Assembly (NCBI RefSeq): GCF_020618475.1
Contig: NZ_CP085340.1
Location: 1-64,000, forward strand
Origin: Haladaptatus halobius
Lineage (GTDB): Archaea > Halobacteriota > Halobacteria > Halobacteriales > Haladaptataceae
Length of the DNA stretch: 64,000 nucleotides
Direction: 5' to 3'
Under the pieces are notes generated by a model that saw only the letters and a list, made by a program, of their open reading frames with translations, had not been told where the DNA came from and did not search any database. Below, piece after piece: positions 34,286 through 42,218 of the stretch (within the stretch, counting starts at the first letter, position 1; each line of letters begins with the position of its first letter). Made by a program: the position numbers and the translations under genes.

Positions 34286-36313
34286 CTACGCATCGTCTGT
34301 CTCAGAGGACATGCAGTTACTGTGATCAGGGACGTTTTGATTGTCGATGGTATGTTGAGGTGGAACGTCCATTGCTGGACTCCGCTCGAAGAAGTTCACT
34401 GGCTGAAGTTTAAAGCTATAGACCTGTACCGGAAGGATGGGCCAGTCCTCCGGGCGAGTAACGTGATTTACGCCGAGCGAATACCAGAGTACAAGATCTT
34501 CCTCCTCAATATTCCGATCTTCGCTAGTCCATGCTTGGAGTCCGGCGCCACCGGGATGTTGATTCGGGAAGTCACCCGCGGGGAACCGCTCATCTTCACG
34601 GAAAGGTGTCGCCCACAAGTGATACTTGATAAACCCGGAGCGTTTCATCACACTTGAATCGGGTTGGGCAGCAGCTTTGACATTATTTCCAGGGAGCAGT
34701 CGATAGCCAGTCGACTTACCGAGACGATTTGTGCGTTTAGGATTGACAACTTGCCAATATCTACCTTTGAGCGGGTCGATGAGGTCTTTAGCTTCCTCCT
34801 CGGTTGTGAGTTTTTCACGTTTTGCATAAAAGGCGTTCCCACCGGGATTGTGCTTTCGCTCATCTACATCACTCAATGGATCTATACCATCCGGACCTGT
34901 TGGGATTAGCTGGTTTTCGACCCGAAACAGAGAATTGGGGCCATCGTCGATATTCATATCCAGTCGGAAATTAAAGAAATGCTGGTGAATGGGTGCATTG
35001 AGTTGTGGGGCTACGAGTTCACCATATCCTGCCGGGTCATCGTCAGGGCCGACCGCGGAGATATTATCAATTCCAGTCAGTCGAACTTCTACTTCCATTG
35101 AGGCGTCTTGATAGAAATACCAGTTGAAAATATAGTCATAGTTTCCGACTGCTGCAACAAAAGAGACGACAAGCCGTCGTCGTCGTCGAACCTCCTCCGA
35201 TTCGGTACGCCAGTCAGATCTTTCCCAAAGGGTACCGTTATCCTCCTCGTGCAGGCAAATTGCGTTCTCTACCACATTCACAGATCCATCGGCCATATTC
35301 ATCGTCGCATCCCAGTAGTGCATGTGGCCGAGACAGTCACATCCATTCGTCAACGATTTTGCGAGACGGCCAATGTTATACTCGCCAATGTCCATCGCAT
35401 CCTTGAATCGATCATTGATGCTTTGCTCGCCGTAGGGAACAGACATCTCGGCACATGACGCTCGATCGATAATAGAACGGACTTCTCCATCATCCTCATA
35501 TCCGATATTATAGAGGACGAGACCTTCACGTTGGGTCCAGCCAACGCGCATTTGCCAGCCTTGCCATTCGAGTTTACGGCCGTCGACGCTCCAGCTTGGC
35601 CCATCGGGTTGGTCAACATTGTAAGCCGTCAAATCATCCCGAAGATCGACGTCTTCTTCTCGATAGACCATTCCTTCGGGAGGAAACGGATCATTTTCAT
35701 CCGGTGGGCCATAGTCGACAACCTTCAGAACCTCCATGCGATCAAGATCTACGAATGTATGAAGGCCCGATACCGGTTTCGCGTATCCTTCATCCCCGGT
35801 ATCTTCGCTCGGACGAAGGTACGTCAGGCCGTGAGCAAGCCGTTTCGACCGGTCAACATCTTCAGGTATGAATTCATAGCCAGCTGACCATGGATCAACT
35901 ATTCCACGATCTGTATTTTCAACACCGCGTTGTCTTAATGCCTGTTTCCACGCCTCATTCGTCTTTACAGCTTCCTCGCAGGCAATGAATTCTTCAATGG
36001 CAATTGAGGGCTGAACCTCCTCAATGTGTTCCCACGATACTACTGTTTGTTTTGAGAGCGAGACAACGGCTTCGATCGTTTTCCGCTCGGCACTGACACG
36101 AATAACTATTCGGGCTTGTCGGTCAGGCCACACATCATTCGTATCGTATTCACGAAGGGAATCCTTCGTTGGCTCCTTCAGTTCGATTTTGATGCACAGA
36201 CTCCCTTCTCCAACATCGTATTCGTCAGTGAGGATTTCGTACGCAATTTCAATCTCTTCGTGAGTCAATGGGTCAAGCGGGTGGTCTATAGAGGCTACGC
36301 TATTCTTTACCAT
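34286..36313 (-). CDS. Copper amine oxidase (topaquinone enzyme)
   Basis: 675 residues from ATG 36313, chosen because a TATA box at 36335-36342 lies about 25 bp before it. It oxidises primary amines to aldehyde, ammonia and H2O2. The cofactor tyrosine lies in VGNYDYIFNWYFY (N-Y-D). The copper histidines are the H-x-H in PIHQHFFNFRLD and the late VNHVTRPEDWPILP. The catalytic base Asp fits AMDIGEYNIGRLAKSL. No signal peptide is seen, so it is probably cytoplasmic. It lies downstream of no other enzyme gene but shares strand with the permease at 32383. The length matches bacterial and archaeal members. Confidence 0.92.
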   Translation of the reverse strand: MVKNSVASIDHPLDPLTHEEIEIAYEILTDEYDVGEGSLCIKIELKEPTKDSLREYDTNDVWPDRQARIVIRVSAERKTIEAVVSLSKQTVVSWEHIEEVQPSIAIEEFIACEEAVKTNEAWKQALRQRGVENTDRGIVDPWSAGYEFIPEDVDRSKRLAHGLTYLRPSEDTGDEGYAKPVSGLHTFVDLDRMEVLKVVDYGPPDENDPFPPEGMVYREEDVDLRDDLTAYNVDQPDGPSWSVDGRKLEWQGWQMRVGWTQREGLVLYNIGYEDDGEVRSIIDRASCAEMSVPYGEQSINDRFKDAMDIGEYNIGRLAKSLTNGCDCLGHMHYWDATMNMADGSVNVVENAICLHEEDNGTLWERSDWRTESEEVRRRRRLVVSFVAAVGNYDYIFNWYFYQDASMEVEVRLTGIDNISAVGPDDDPAGYGELVAPQLNAPIHQHFFNFRLDMNIDDGPNSLFRVENQLIPTGPDGIDPLSDVDERKHNPGGNAFYAKREKLTTEEEAKDLIDPLKGRYWQVVNPKRTNRLGKSTGYRLLPGNNVKAAAQPDSSVMKRSGFIKYHLWATPFREDERFPAGDFPNQHPGGAGLQAWTSEDRNIEEEDLVLWYSLGVNHVTRPEDWPILPVQVYSFKLQPVNFFERSPAMDVPPQHTIDNQNVPDHSNCMSSETDDA

Positions 36314-36334
36314 ACCGAGTTCATTCAAACCTTC

Positions 36335-36342
36335 GTATAAAT
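36335..36342 (-). promoter_or_regulatory. TATA box of the copper amine oxidase gene
   Basis: TATAAATA (coding strand TATTTATA), centred about 25 bp from ATG 36313. This spacing indicates a leaderless transcript and decides between starts 36328 and 36313. Confidence 0.55.
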
Positions 36343-36504
36343 ATTTTTGCGTGTTACGTAGATAGCATTAAAATGTGCAGACCGTTTCTTCGTGGATAAA
36401 TCCCCACCGAGCAGGGTTCGTGGATATATTAATCACGATTTAAAACAAAATAAATGACGCTCATCCAGCGAGATTATACACGAGTCCTTTCGTTTGTGAG
36501 ATCT

Positions 36505-36722
36505 GATTACACTGTCGTAATCTCCTCCAGACGACCAGTGTAATCAGCTGCACTGCTTCATTTCTTCTCTTCGTGGCTCGAAGAGAAGAAGAAGCAATTA
36601 CACCCTACAGTAGCCAACCGTTCATTCTACCCTCAGAGGGGGTGCAAGTTGCACCCCCTCCTCATCTCTTGGGGATCGTCGATTACGGTCGGTAGCTCGG
36701 TGGTGATTACGACACCGTAATC
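36505..36722. repeat. Palindrome cassette A (IR1 - hairpin - IR2)
   Basis: IR1 GATTACACTGTCGTAATC (36505-36522) and IR2 GATTACGACACCGTAATC (36705-36722) are imperfect palindromes whose left ends lie 200 bp apart. Between them is a near-perfect hairpin with 11-bp arms and a 1-base centre (36637-36659, arms AGGGGGTGCAA and TTGCACCCCCT) and a polypurine/polypyrimidine stretch. IR2 covers the TAA of the minus-strand gene at 36707. Shared landmarks with cassette C include TTACA.CC.ACAGTA and CCTCATCTC. No frame inside. Candidate origin, recombination site or terminator. Confidence 0.65.
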
Positions 36723-37594
36723 TCCTTCGTGATGCTCTCGTCTTTGTCGGACGTGATTGCCGCTGCTGACGAGAGAACATCGAACTCTTCGTCCGCGTTC
36801 TCTCTCACCGTGTCTATGTCTGCCTGATTGTCACTGCCGTCGTCGCTTCTCTGGTTGTTAGTATCCGCGTCCTCGTTTCCTGTGTTGACTTGCTCCATCT
36901 GTGCTGCAAAGAACGACTCCCATTCGTCTTCGTCAGCCACGAGAACGTTTTTCTCGTTGCGGTGTTTCAGCGTGACAAGATTGCTGTCGTCCTCTGGGTT
37001 AGGCGTCTCACTTCGGCTCGTTCCTCGTGCGACGAACTCCATGACACGGCGCACTGTGTTTGGGTTGGTGTCAAGGTCATGCTCATCGAGGATCTGTTTG
37101 ACGAGCCATGACGGGAGTCGCATCTTCCCATGGCCTCGTCGTGCACGCTCGTGGAAGGTTGCCCACACAAAGGTTGCACGCTCCTTGTTCTTCGAGAGGT
37201 CATGACTGCCGGTCTTCCGAGCAGCTGTATCGCGTTGAATTTGCAGTTGGTTCCCAGTGCCATCGAGATCGAGAACGTCGCTCACGTCGACCTCACCGCG
37301 TTCGAGATTGTCGATGCATTGGTCTTGGTCGTCCAGTCGTTCACCGTGTCGTTCGACGGCTTTGCCGAGTGGGTATGGTCCGACCCAGAGATTCTCCGCT
37401 TTCTTTGCTTCTCCCCGCCACTCGATGGGGGCTTGCTCCTCGAGTTCCTCAATTCGCTGGTCTTTTTCGGCGACTTCCTGTTCGAGATCGTCAATTCGGT
37501 CGGTGAGCGACTGAACACGCTCGGCGAGGTCGCTGACCGAACACTTGTCCAAATCGAGCGCACTGGAAGCTCCGGAAGTGGTGGTGTTACTCAT
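36707..37594 (-). CDS. Coiled-coil, putative DNA-binding protein of cassette A
   Basis: 295 residues from ATG 37594; the frame upstream is antisense-like. A coiled coil lies at about 15-55 (LAERVQSLTDRIDDLEQEVA and KDQRIEELEEQ). A middle segment follows with WVGPYPLGKAVERHGERLD. A helical part around MRLPSWLVKQILDEHDLDTN, PNTVRRVMEFVA looks like a winged helix, then DDSNLVTLKHRNEKNVLVADE, an acidic low-complexity tail and the end KEITVS-stop, whose codons form palindrome IR2. It overlaps the preceding gene by 8 bp. Relatives stand next to cassettes B and C. No named family recognised; a plasmid replication or partition role is only a guess. Confidence 0.7.
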   Translation of the reverse strand: MSNTTTSGASSALDLDKCSVSDLAERVQSLTDRIDDLEQEVAEKDQRIEELEEQAPIEWRGEAKKAENLWVGPYPLGKAVERHGERLDDQDQCIDNLERGEVDVSDVLDLDGTGNQLQIQRDTAARKTGSHDLSKNKERATFVWATFHERARRGHGKMRLPSWLVKQILDEHDLDTNPNTVRRVMEFVARGTSRSETPNPEDDSNLVTLKHRNEKNVLVADEDEWESFFAAQMEQVNTGNEDADTNNQRSDDGSDNQADIDTVRENADEEFDVLSSAAAITSDKDESITKEITVS

Positions 37595-37994
37595 CCACAC
37601 GCACCTCCGATTTGACCGTCGTGTCGTCTGCTGGCGTTGAAAGTCGGGGGAAATGCGCAATCGTGGTAAGCGAACCGATACAACGGGCGGTCGTGTCACT
37701 GGCCGTGTGGGTGTACTCAAGAACAGTCATGGACGACTCGAGGTGGCTTGCTGTGCAGTGGTAGGTGGCTTGTTGCAGTTCGTCCTGTGCAGTCGTGGTC
37801 ACCGGCGGTGCTGTCAGCACCAGCTGTGGTGCCTGACTCGTCACGGGGTGTGTCTCTCTGACCGTCAGAATGGTTCGTGGCAAGTCAGTCGTTGTAATGC
37901 AAACGCGATCACCGGGCGAGAGACGACGGGTGAGCGCCTCGGCATCGCAGGGATTCAACGGCGTGGGAATGATTGAACGCTGTTCGGTCGTCAC
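37587..37994 (-). CDS. Small unknown protein, operon partner of the cassette A gene
   Basis: 135 residues from a GTG at 37994; ATG 38036 would add 14 residues of poor character. It holds LSPGDRVCITTTDLPRTILTVRET, then a Thr-rich beta part (LVLTAPPVTTTAQDELQQATYH), which suggests a small all-beta fold. The stop overlaps the next gene start by 8 bp, so the two are translationally coupled. A TATA-like GATATATAATC lies at about 38038-38048 on this strand. No family recognised. Confidence 0.6.
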   Translation of the reverse strand: MTTEQRSIIPTPLNPCDAEALTRRLSPGDRVCITTTDLPRTILTVRETHPVTSQAPQLVLTAPPVTTTAQDELQQATYHCTASHLESSMTVLEYTHTASDTTARCIGSLTTIAHFPRLSTPADDTTVKSEVRVDE

Positions 37995-38123
37995 GCCTGT
38001 GCACCTCCTTTGTTGATTCTGACCACATGGCAGCAACGATTATATATCTCGACCTCCTGTTTCCAAATCATACGAGCCTCCTTTATCAGTTCAATCACCG
38101 GGTCAGCAGAAATCCCGTCCACT

Positions 38124-39203
38124 ATGTCACAACAAGCATCAGACGACACACTTCTCGAAGAAACGAAGCTCGATGCTTCTACCGAAATCGATTCGCTACT
38201 GGCCTGTCTATCCGACACATCCAGACTCGCCATTGTGTGTCACAACAACCCCGACCCAGACTGTTTGGCAAGCGCACTCGCGCTCGAACGAATCGCGATT
38301 GACGCTGACGTGACCGACGTCACGTTGCTGTACAGCGGCGACATCTCTCATCAGCAGAACCGCGTGTTCGTGAACAGCCTCGACATCGACCTCAAGACAT
38401 TCGACGACGTCGACGTGGACAACCACAATACGATCGCGCTCGTCGACAGTTCGATCCCAGGAGAGAATAACGGCTTGCCGCCGGACACCGACATAGACAT
38501 CGTCATCGACCACCATCCAGGGGAGGAGCCCGACGCGGAGTTCGTCGCAAGACGCGAAGAAGCCAGCAGTACGACGACCATCCTCGTCGAGTACCTCTAC
38601 ACACTTGACGTCCAACTCGAAAGCGACCTCGCGACGGCCATGTTGTTCGCGATTCGTCGAGAGACGCTCGACTTCATTCGCAACGTGACTGAGAAGGAAT
38701 ATCTCGCGGGGTACTACCTGCACTCGTCCGTGGATCCAGATCTCCTGCGCAAGATGGACAATCCGCCGCTCTCGGAGATAACGCTCGACGCCATCGGCAC
38801 GGCAGTTCAGACCCGGACGGTACAGTCAGCGTACCTTGTTGCAAACGTCGGCCGGACTACCGAACGTGATGCGCTCCCGCAGGCTGCTGATTACCTGTTG
38901 AATCTGGAGGGCGTCGAAACCGTCCTCGTGTACGGTATCAGCGAGGGAGACATCGAGGTCAGCGCACGTTCGACCGATTCGCGTGTCAACCTCGGCTCGC
39001 TCCTCGATGACGTGTTCGGTGACCTCGGCGAAGCGGGCGGGCACGACGACATGGCAGCGGCGAAGATTCCAATGGGCCTCTACGCGGACGCCTGTAATGG
39101 TGAGATCGAGGAAGACCTCCTCAAGATCACTGAAAACCTCATTGAACGACGATTCTTCACGTACGCAGGATACGAGGACACCGACATCTCGAACGGCGCG
39201 TGA
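38124..39203 (+). CDS. DHH-family phosphoesterase (NrnA/RecJ-like)
   Basis: 359 residues from ATG 38124. Motif blocks: LAIVCHNNPDPDCLASALAL (motif I with DPD), IALVDSS (motif II), IDIVIDHHPGEEPDAEF (the DHH motif) and a C-terminal DHHA1-like VNLGSLLDDVFGDLGEAGGH, DDMAAAKIP. These are manganese-dependent phosphodiesterases of short RNA, pAp or single-stranded DNA. In this class, GGH-D in DHHA1 binds substrate. It is divergent from the cassette A operon and ends next to polymerase fragment 3. Specific substrate unknown. Confidence 0.88.
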   Translation: MSQQASDDTLLEETKLDASTEIDSLLACLSDTSRLAIVCHNNPDPDCLASALALERIAIDADVTDVTLLYSGDISHQQNRVFVNSLDIDLKTFDDVDVDNHNTIALVDSSIPGENNGLPPDTDIDIVIDHHPGEEPDAEFVARREEASSTTTILVEYLYTLDVQLESDLATAMLFAIRRETLDFIRNVTEKEYLAGYYLHSSVDPDLLRKMDNPPLSEITLDAIGTAVQTRTVQSAYLVANVGRTTERDALPQAADYLLNLEGVETVLVYGISEGDIEVSARSTDSRVNLGSLLDDVFGDLGEAGGHDDMAAAKIPMGLYADACNGEIEEDLLKITENLIERRFFTYAGYEDTDISNGA

Positions 39204-39329
39204 TAGGACGGAAGCCGCTAATATCGCCGTGTACCAGAGCTACCCTGAGGAACTCACCGGCTTCGTAAAAAAACGTAATGATGACTGGGAGTGGCGAGAA
39301 CGTGTTGGTGACATTGTCGGAGCGAGTCG

Positions 39330-40849
39330 AACGTGCTGACCCGGATGTTCTCTTCCTGAATACTAATCACCTCATTCCAGTTCTCGTCACGTACGAAAGC
39401 TACGGACAAGTCGGACATTCCCGGCCTGCTACAACCTCTCCGGACGGGTGATTATCGACGGCTCGAATACGTTCATGTGGAATCAGACGAATCTCGACGG
39501 CTGTCTGTATCTCGTCGAACAATCGGGCAAACCACTGCAGGAGTTGGCGTGGTCGTCAATCGGGAATATTCTGACCGGGATTCAGATTCAGGAAGCTCGT
39601 GATCAGGATGTGCTTGTCCCGTGGCACTCGTGGCGACATGAGAAGTCCAAAACGATGCGCCAGCTGCACGATGCCGACCGGGGCGGGTTCACGTTTGCGT
39701 CGAATGTTGGCCTACACGAGGACATCCATGAGCTCGACTTCTCCTCGTTGTATCCGAATATCATCGTCACGCGGAACGTGAGTCCGGAGAAGATCCGCGG
39801 TGAGTGTCACGCCGATCGGGAGGACGTGCCGGGCATTGGCTACTCGATTTGTAATGAGCGAGGCTATCTTCCGGACGTGCTTGAGCCGTTGATTGAGGAT
39901 CGTGATGCGATCAAGGCCGAGATTCGCGAGACTGAGGACAAGGATCGTCGCGAGGAATTGGAAGGCCAATCAAGTGCGATCAAGTGGATTCTGGTCTCCT
40001 GTTTCGGCTATCAGGGCTTTTCGAATGCGAAGTTCGGACGAATCGAGTGTCACGAGACGATCAACGCGTACGCCAGAGAGATTCTCTTGGAAACGAAAAC
40101 GGTACTCGAGGAGAACGGATGGCGCATTGTGCATGGCATCGTCGATAGCGTGTGGGTGACACCGATTGAAGGAGAAGAACAGACGTCGCTTTCGGAGCTT
40201 GTCTCGGAGATTTCTAAGCAAGTGGAGATACGGCTTAAACACGAAGCCCACTACGACTGGATTGCGTTTGTACCGTTACGTGGTTCGGATGCTGGTGCGT
40301 TGACGAAGTACTTCGGGAAGGTCGCTGGAGAGGATGCGTACAAGTATCGGGGTATCGAGTGCCGTCAGCGGAGTACGCCGACGTATATTGACGAGGCCCA
40401 GAAAGAGCTGATTCGAGCGGTAGGTGAGTACCATGATCCAGAGGCGGTTTGTGAGGTGTTGCGGTCGTGGGTTGACCGACTGGAGCGTGGGGCGGTCGCT
40501 CCGAATGAGTTGGTGATCACGAATCGGGTTTCAAAGAAGAAGGAGGACTACACGCAATCGACACGGAGTGTGGCGGCATTGGAGCGAGCGGCTGAGTTGG
40601 GGTTGGAGCGTGCCCCTGGTCAGACCGTGTCGTATATAGTGGTGGACGATGCAAAGCAGTCGCGAGAGCGAGTGATGTTGGCAAGTGAGGAGTTGTTCTA
40701 TTATATAGACTACTGGACGTAGTCGGCAGTGTTCTTATGCGTGATATGGTTTCGCACTACTGTGTTGTCGCCGCTTGGGTGGCGTGAGAAACGCATTGAG
40801 CAATTCCTCTTGAGTCATAGCGAAACCAGTCTCAAATCGTTTCTCTAAT
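39330..40849 (+). pseudogene. Family B DNA polymerase, fragment 3 (longest)
   Basis: Remnants of the exonuclease side (LSERVERADPDVLFLNTNHLIPVL, then a deletion and frameshift near 39425) lead to a long frame with IIDGSNTFMWNQTNLDG, motif A LDFSSLYPNIIV (Asp near 39736), motif B IKWILVSCFGYQGF, motif C HGIVDSVWV (GIVDS at 40135-40149) and EYxYRGIECRQRST. Near 40695 about 65 bp of unrelated sequence replaces the family sequence, followed by VLSPLGWRE and SHSETSLKSF-stop. Upstream of 39330 is unrelated or too decayed. The catalytic core is nearly complete but the gene is broken at both ends. Confidence 0.85.
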
Positions 40850-40962
40850 GATTACCAGTTCAGTGGATGGATTTATTGCACGCCTGCGTCTCCATAGAAG
40901 CAAAAATCATGTCTATGTCGAGACTTTCAAACAGTGATAAGTTCTTGATGCCGCTTGACGGG
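40850..40962 (+). repeat. Polymerase 3' flank repeat (copy 1)
   Basis: The 110 bp after polymerase fragment 3 resemble those after fragment 6 (52209-52320). Common strings are CCTGCGTCTCCATAGAA and, further on, CAGTGAT.AGTT. Because the similarity continues beyond the stop codon, fragments 3 and 6 were duplicated with their flank. The rest up to 41281 shows no gene. Confidence 0.55.
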
Positions 40963-41281
40963 TTCGAAGATTTTTCTGCCGAGAGATGCCTCGAGAGTGC
41001 ACCGCCGTTTGGTTTTTCGTCTCTGGCAGCTGGCACCGTGTCCAACGATGTTCCCCCTACGTGTTGCTATGTTGCTCGCTATGAACCGGGCTGTATCAGA
41101 GCACTTTGATCTCGACCGTGGAAAATAAACGATGACGGCACGATCGACGCTCTCGATACGAATTTAGAAGCGCCTTCGATATTGTAGATGACAAACTAAC
41201 AGTGGTAGTCTGGGTATATCGCTTCGAATCCATATTAGCCAATATCATTATTATACACGTTCGAATATCACTAAGTGGTGG

Positions 41282-41548
41282 ATGAGGATGTGGGTAACGA
41301 CACAATTAGGAAAGCGTTCTGATGGAGGTAAAGTACAAGTCCATGAAATCGTTGTTGAAGCCATTAAAGAACACGATGAAATCGACGTAGATTTGGGGGA
41401 TTGGACACTCTATGATTACATAGACCCTGATGCTCTTGACGACCTTTTCAACCATGAGGGGAATACAATTACATCTGTGAAGTTCACGGTACAAGGAGCG
41501 ACTGTTACAGTCTGGCAAGATAGTGAGATTCATGCGAAGGTGGAGTAG
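41282..41548 (+). CDS. HalOD1 domain protein (1)
   Basis: 88 residues, a single Halobacterial output domain 1. The pattern is VHEIVVEAIKEHDEIDV, then LYDYIDPDALDDLFNH and a final beta pair VKFTVQGATVTVWQDSEI. HalOD1 is found as output of haloarchaeal sensor proteins and as single-domain proteins; it may bind a ligand or a protein partner. The next HalOD1 (41714-41914) is broken. It lies upstream of the PAS/GAF regulator. Confidence 0.78.
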   Translation: MRMWVTTQLGKRSDGGKVQVHEIVVEAIKEHDEIDVDLGDWTLYDYIDPDALDDLFNHEGNTITSVKFTVQGATVTVWQDSEIHAKVE

Positions 41549-41713
41549 GTGAGCCTGGTGTAAGGAGTTGAGTGATGTGCAAACGGAAAGTGGTGTCGCA
41601 GAAATTCCGTTACTAGCACGCTCTGCTATGATATAATGACGATGCATAATGCTTCACGAGCAACTGCTGAGAGCTAAGACGCCTTTTATCATCCGCTAAC
41701 GCATCCCTCTACG

Positions 41714-41914
41714 CTGCTCATTGAACGGATTGTAGCGGTCGCCGACGCAGCCGAGTGCTCAAATCGTGAGCTTCCCCTTTTCTGTAAAGTCGTTGATTCC
41801 GGTTCATTGGATTACCTCTCCTCACCAATCTATGAGGGGAGATACGATTAGACAGCCAGATTTAGTTTACCTGTGAAGGCTACCAAGTCGTGGTTTACAG
41901 TACAGGCGACGTGA
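41714..41914 (+). pseudogene. HalOD1 domain remnant
   Basis: The plus frame reads LLIERIVAVADAAECSNREL, PLFCKVVDSGSLDYL, YEGRYD, TAG, TARFSLPVKATKSWFTVQAT-stop. This is the HalOD1 order of helix, (Y/F)..V(I/V)D...LD and two strands. One nonsense codon and an eroded start make it a pseudogene. Between 41549 and 42218 nothing else but a hairpin (42051-42095) was seen. Confidence 0.6.
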
Positions 41915-42050
41915 CTGTGAGCCCACTCAACGCGGCTATTGGTATTTAGGGCGAACATGGGAGTAGTCAGTGAGAAACAAGAGGACAAGGCTGTTCGAGA
42001 AGCGCTGTCGTCTCCAGGGTTTTGAAAACCTGTTTGACCGTACTATTATC

Positions 42051-42095
42051 CGGTAGGACGGAGCTAAGTTTGGATACATTAGATCCGTCCTACCG
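42051..42095. repeat. Perfect 12-bp inverted repeat hairpin
   Basis: CGGTAGGACGGA (42051-42062) and TCCGTCCTACCG (42084-42095) are exact complements with 21 bases between. A second small palindrome, GTTTTGAAAAC, lies about 30 bp upstream near 42019-42029. The hairpin lies about 125 bp before the regulator start at 42219. It may be an RNA structure in the leader, a terminator of upstream transcription, or a miniature transposon trace. Confidence 0.5.
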
Positions 42096-42218
42096 CTTCC
42101 TTGTGATACCTTTTGTACCACCGCTTACGTTGTATCTAACCGATGGGACACCGCGCTTGAGAGCTTCCGAGGTGCCGCCGACGGAACTACTTTGCCCTTT
42201 GGAATCAACACCAGATAC

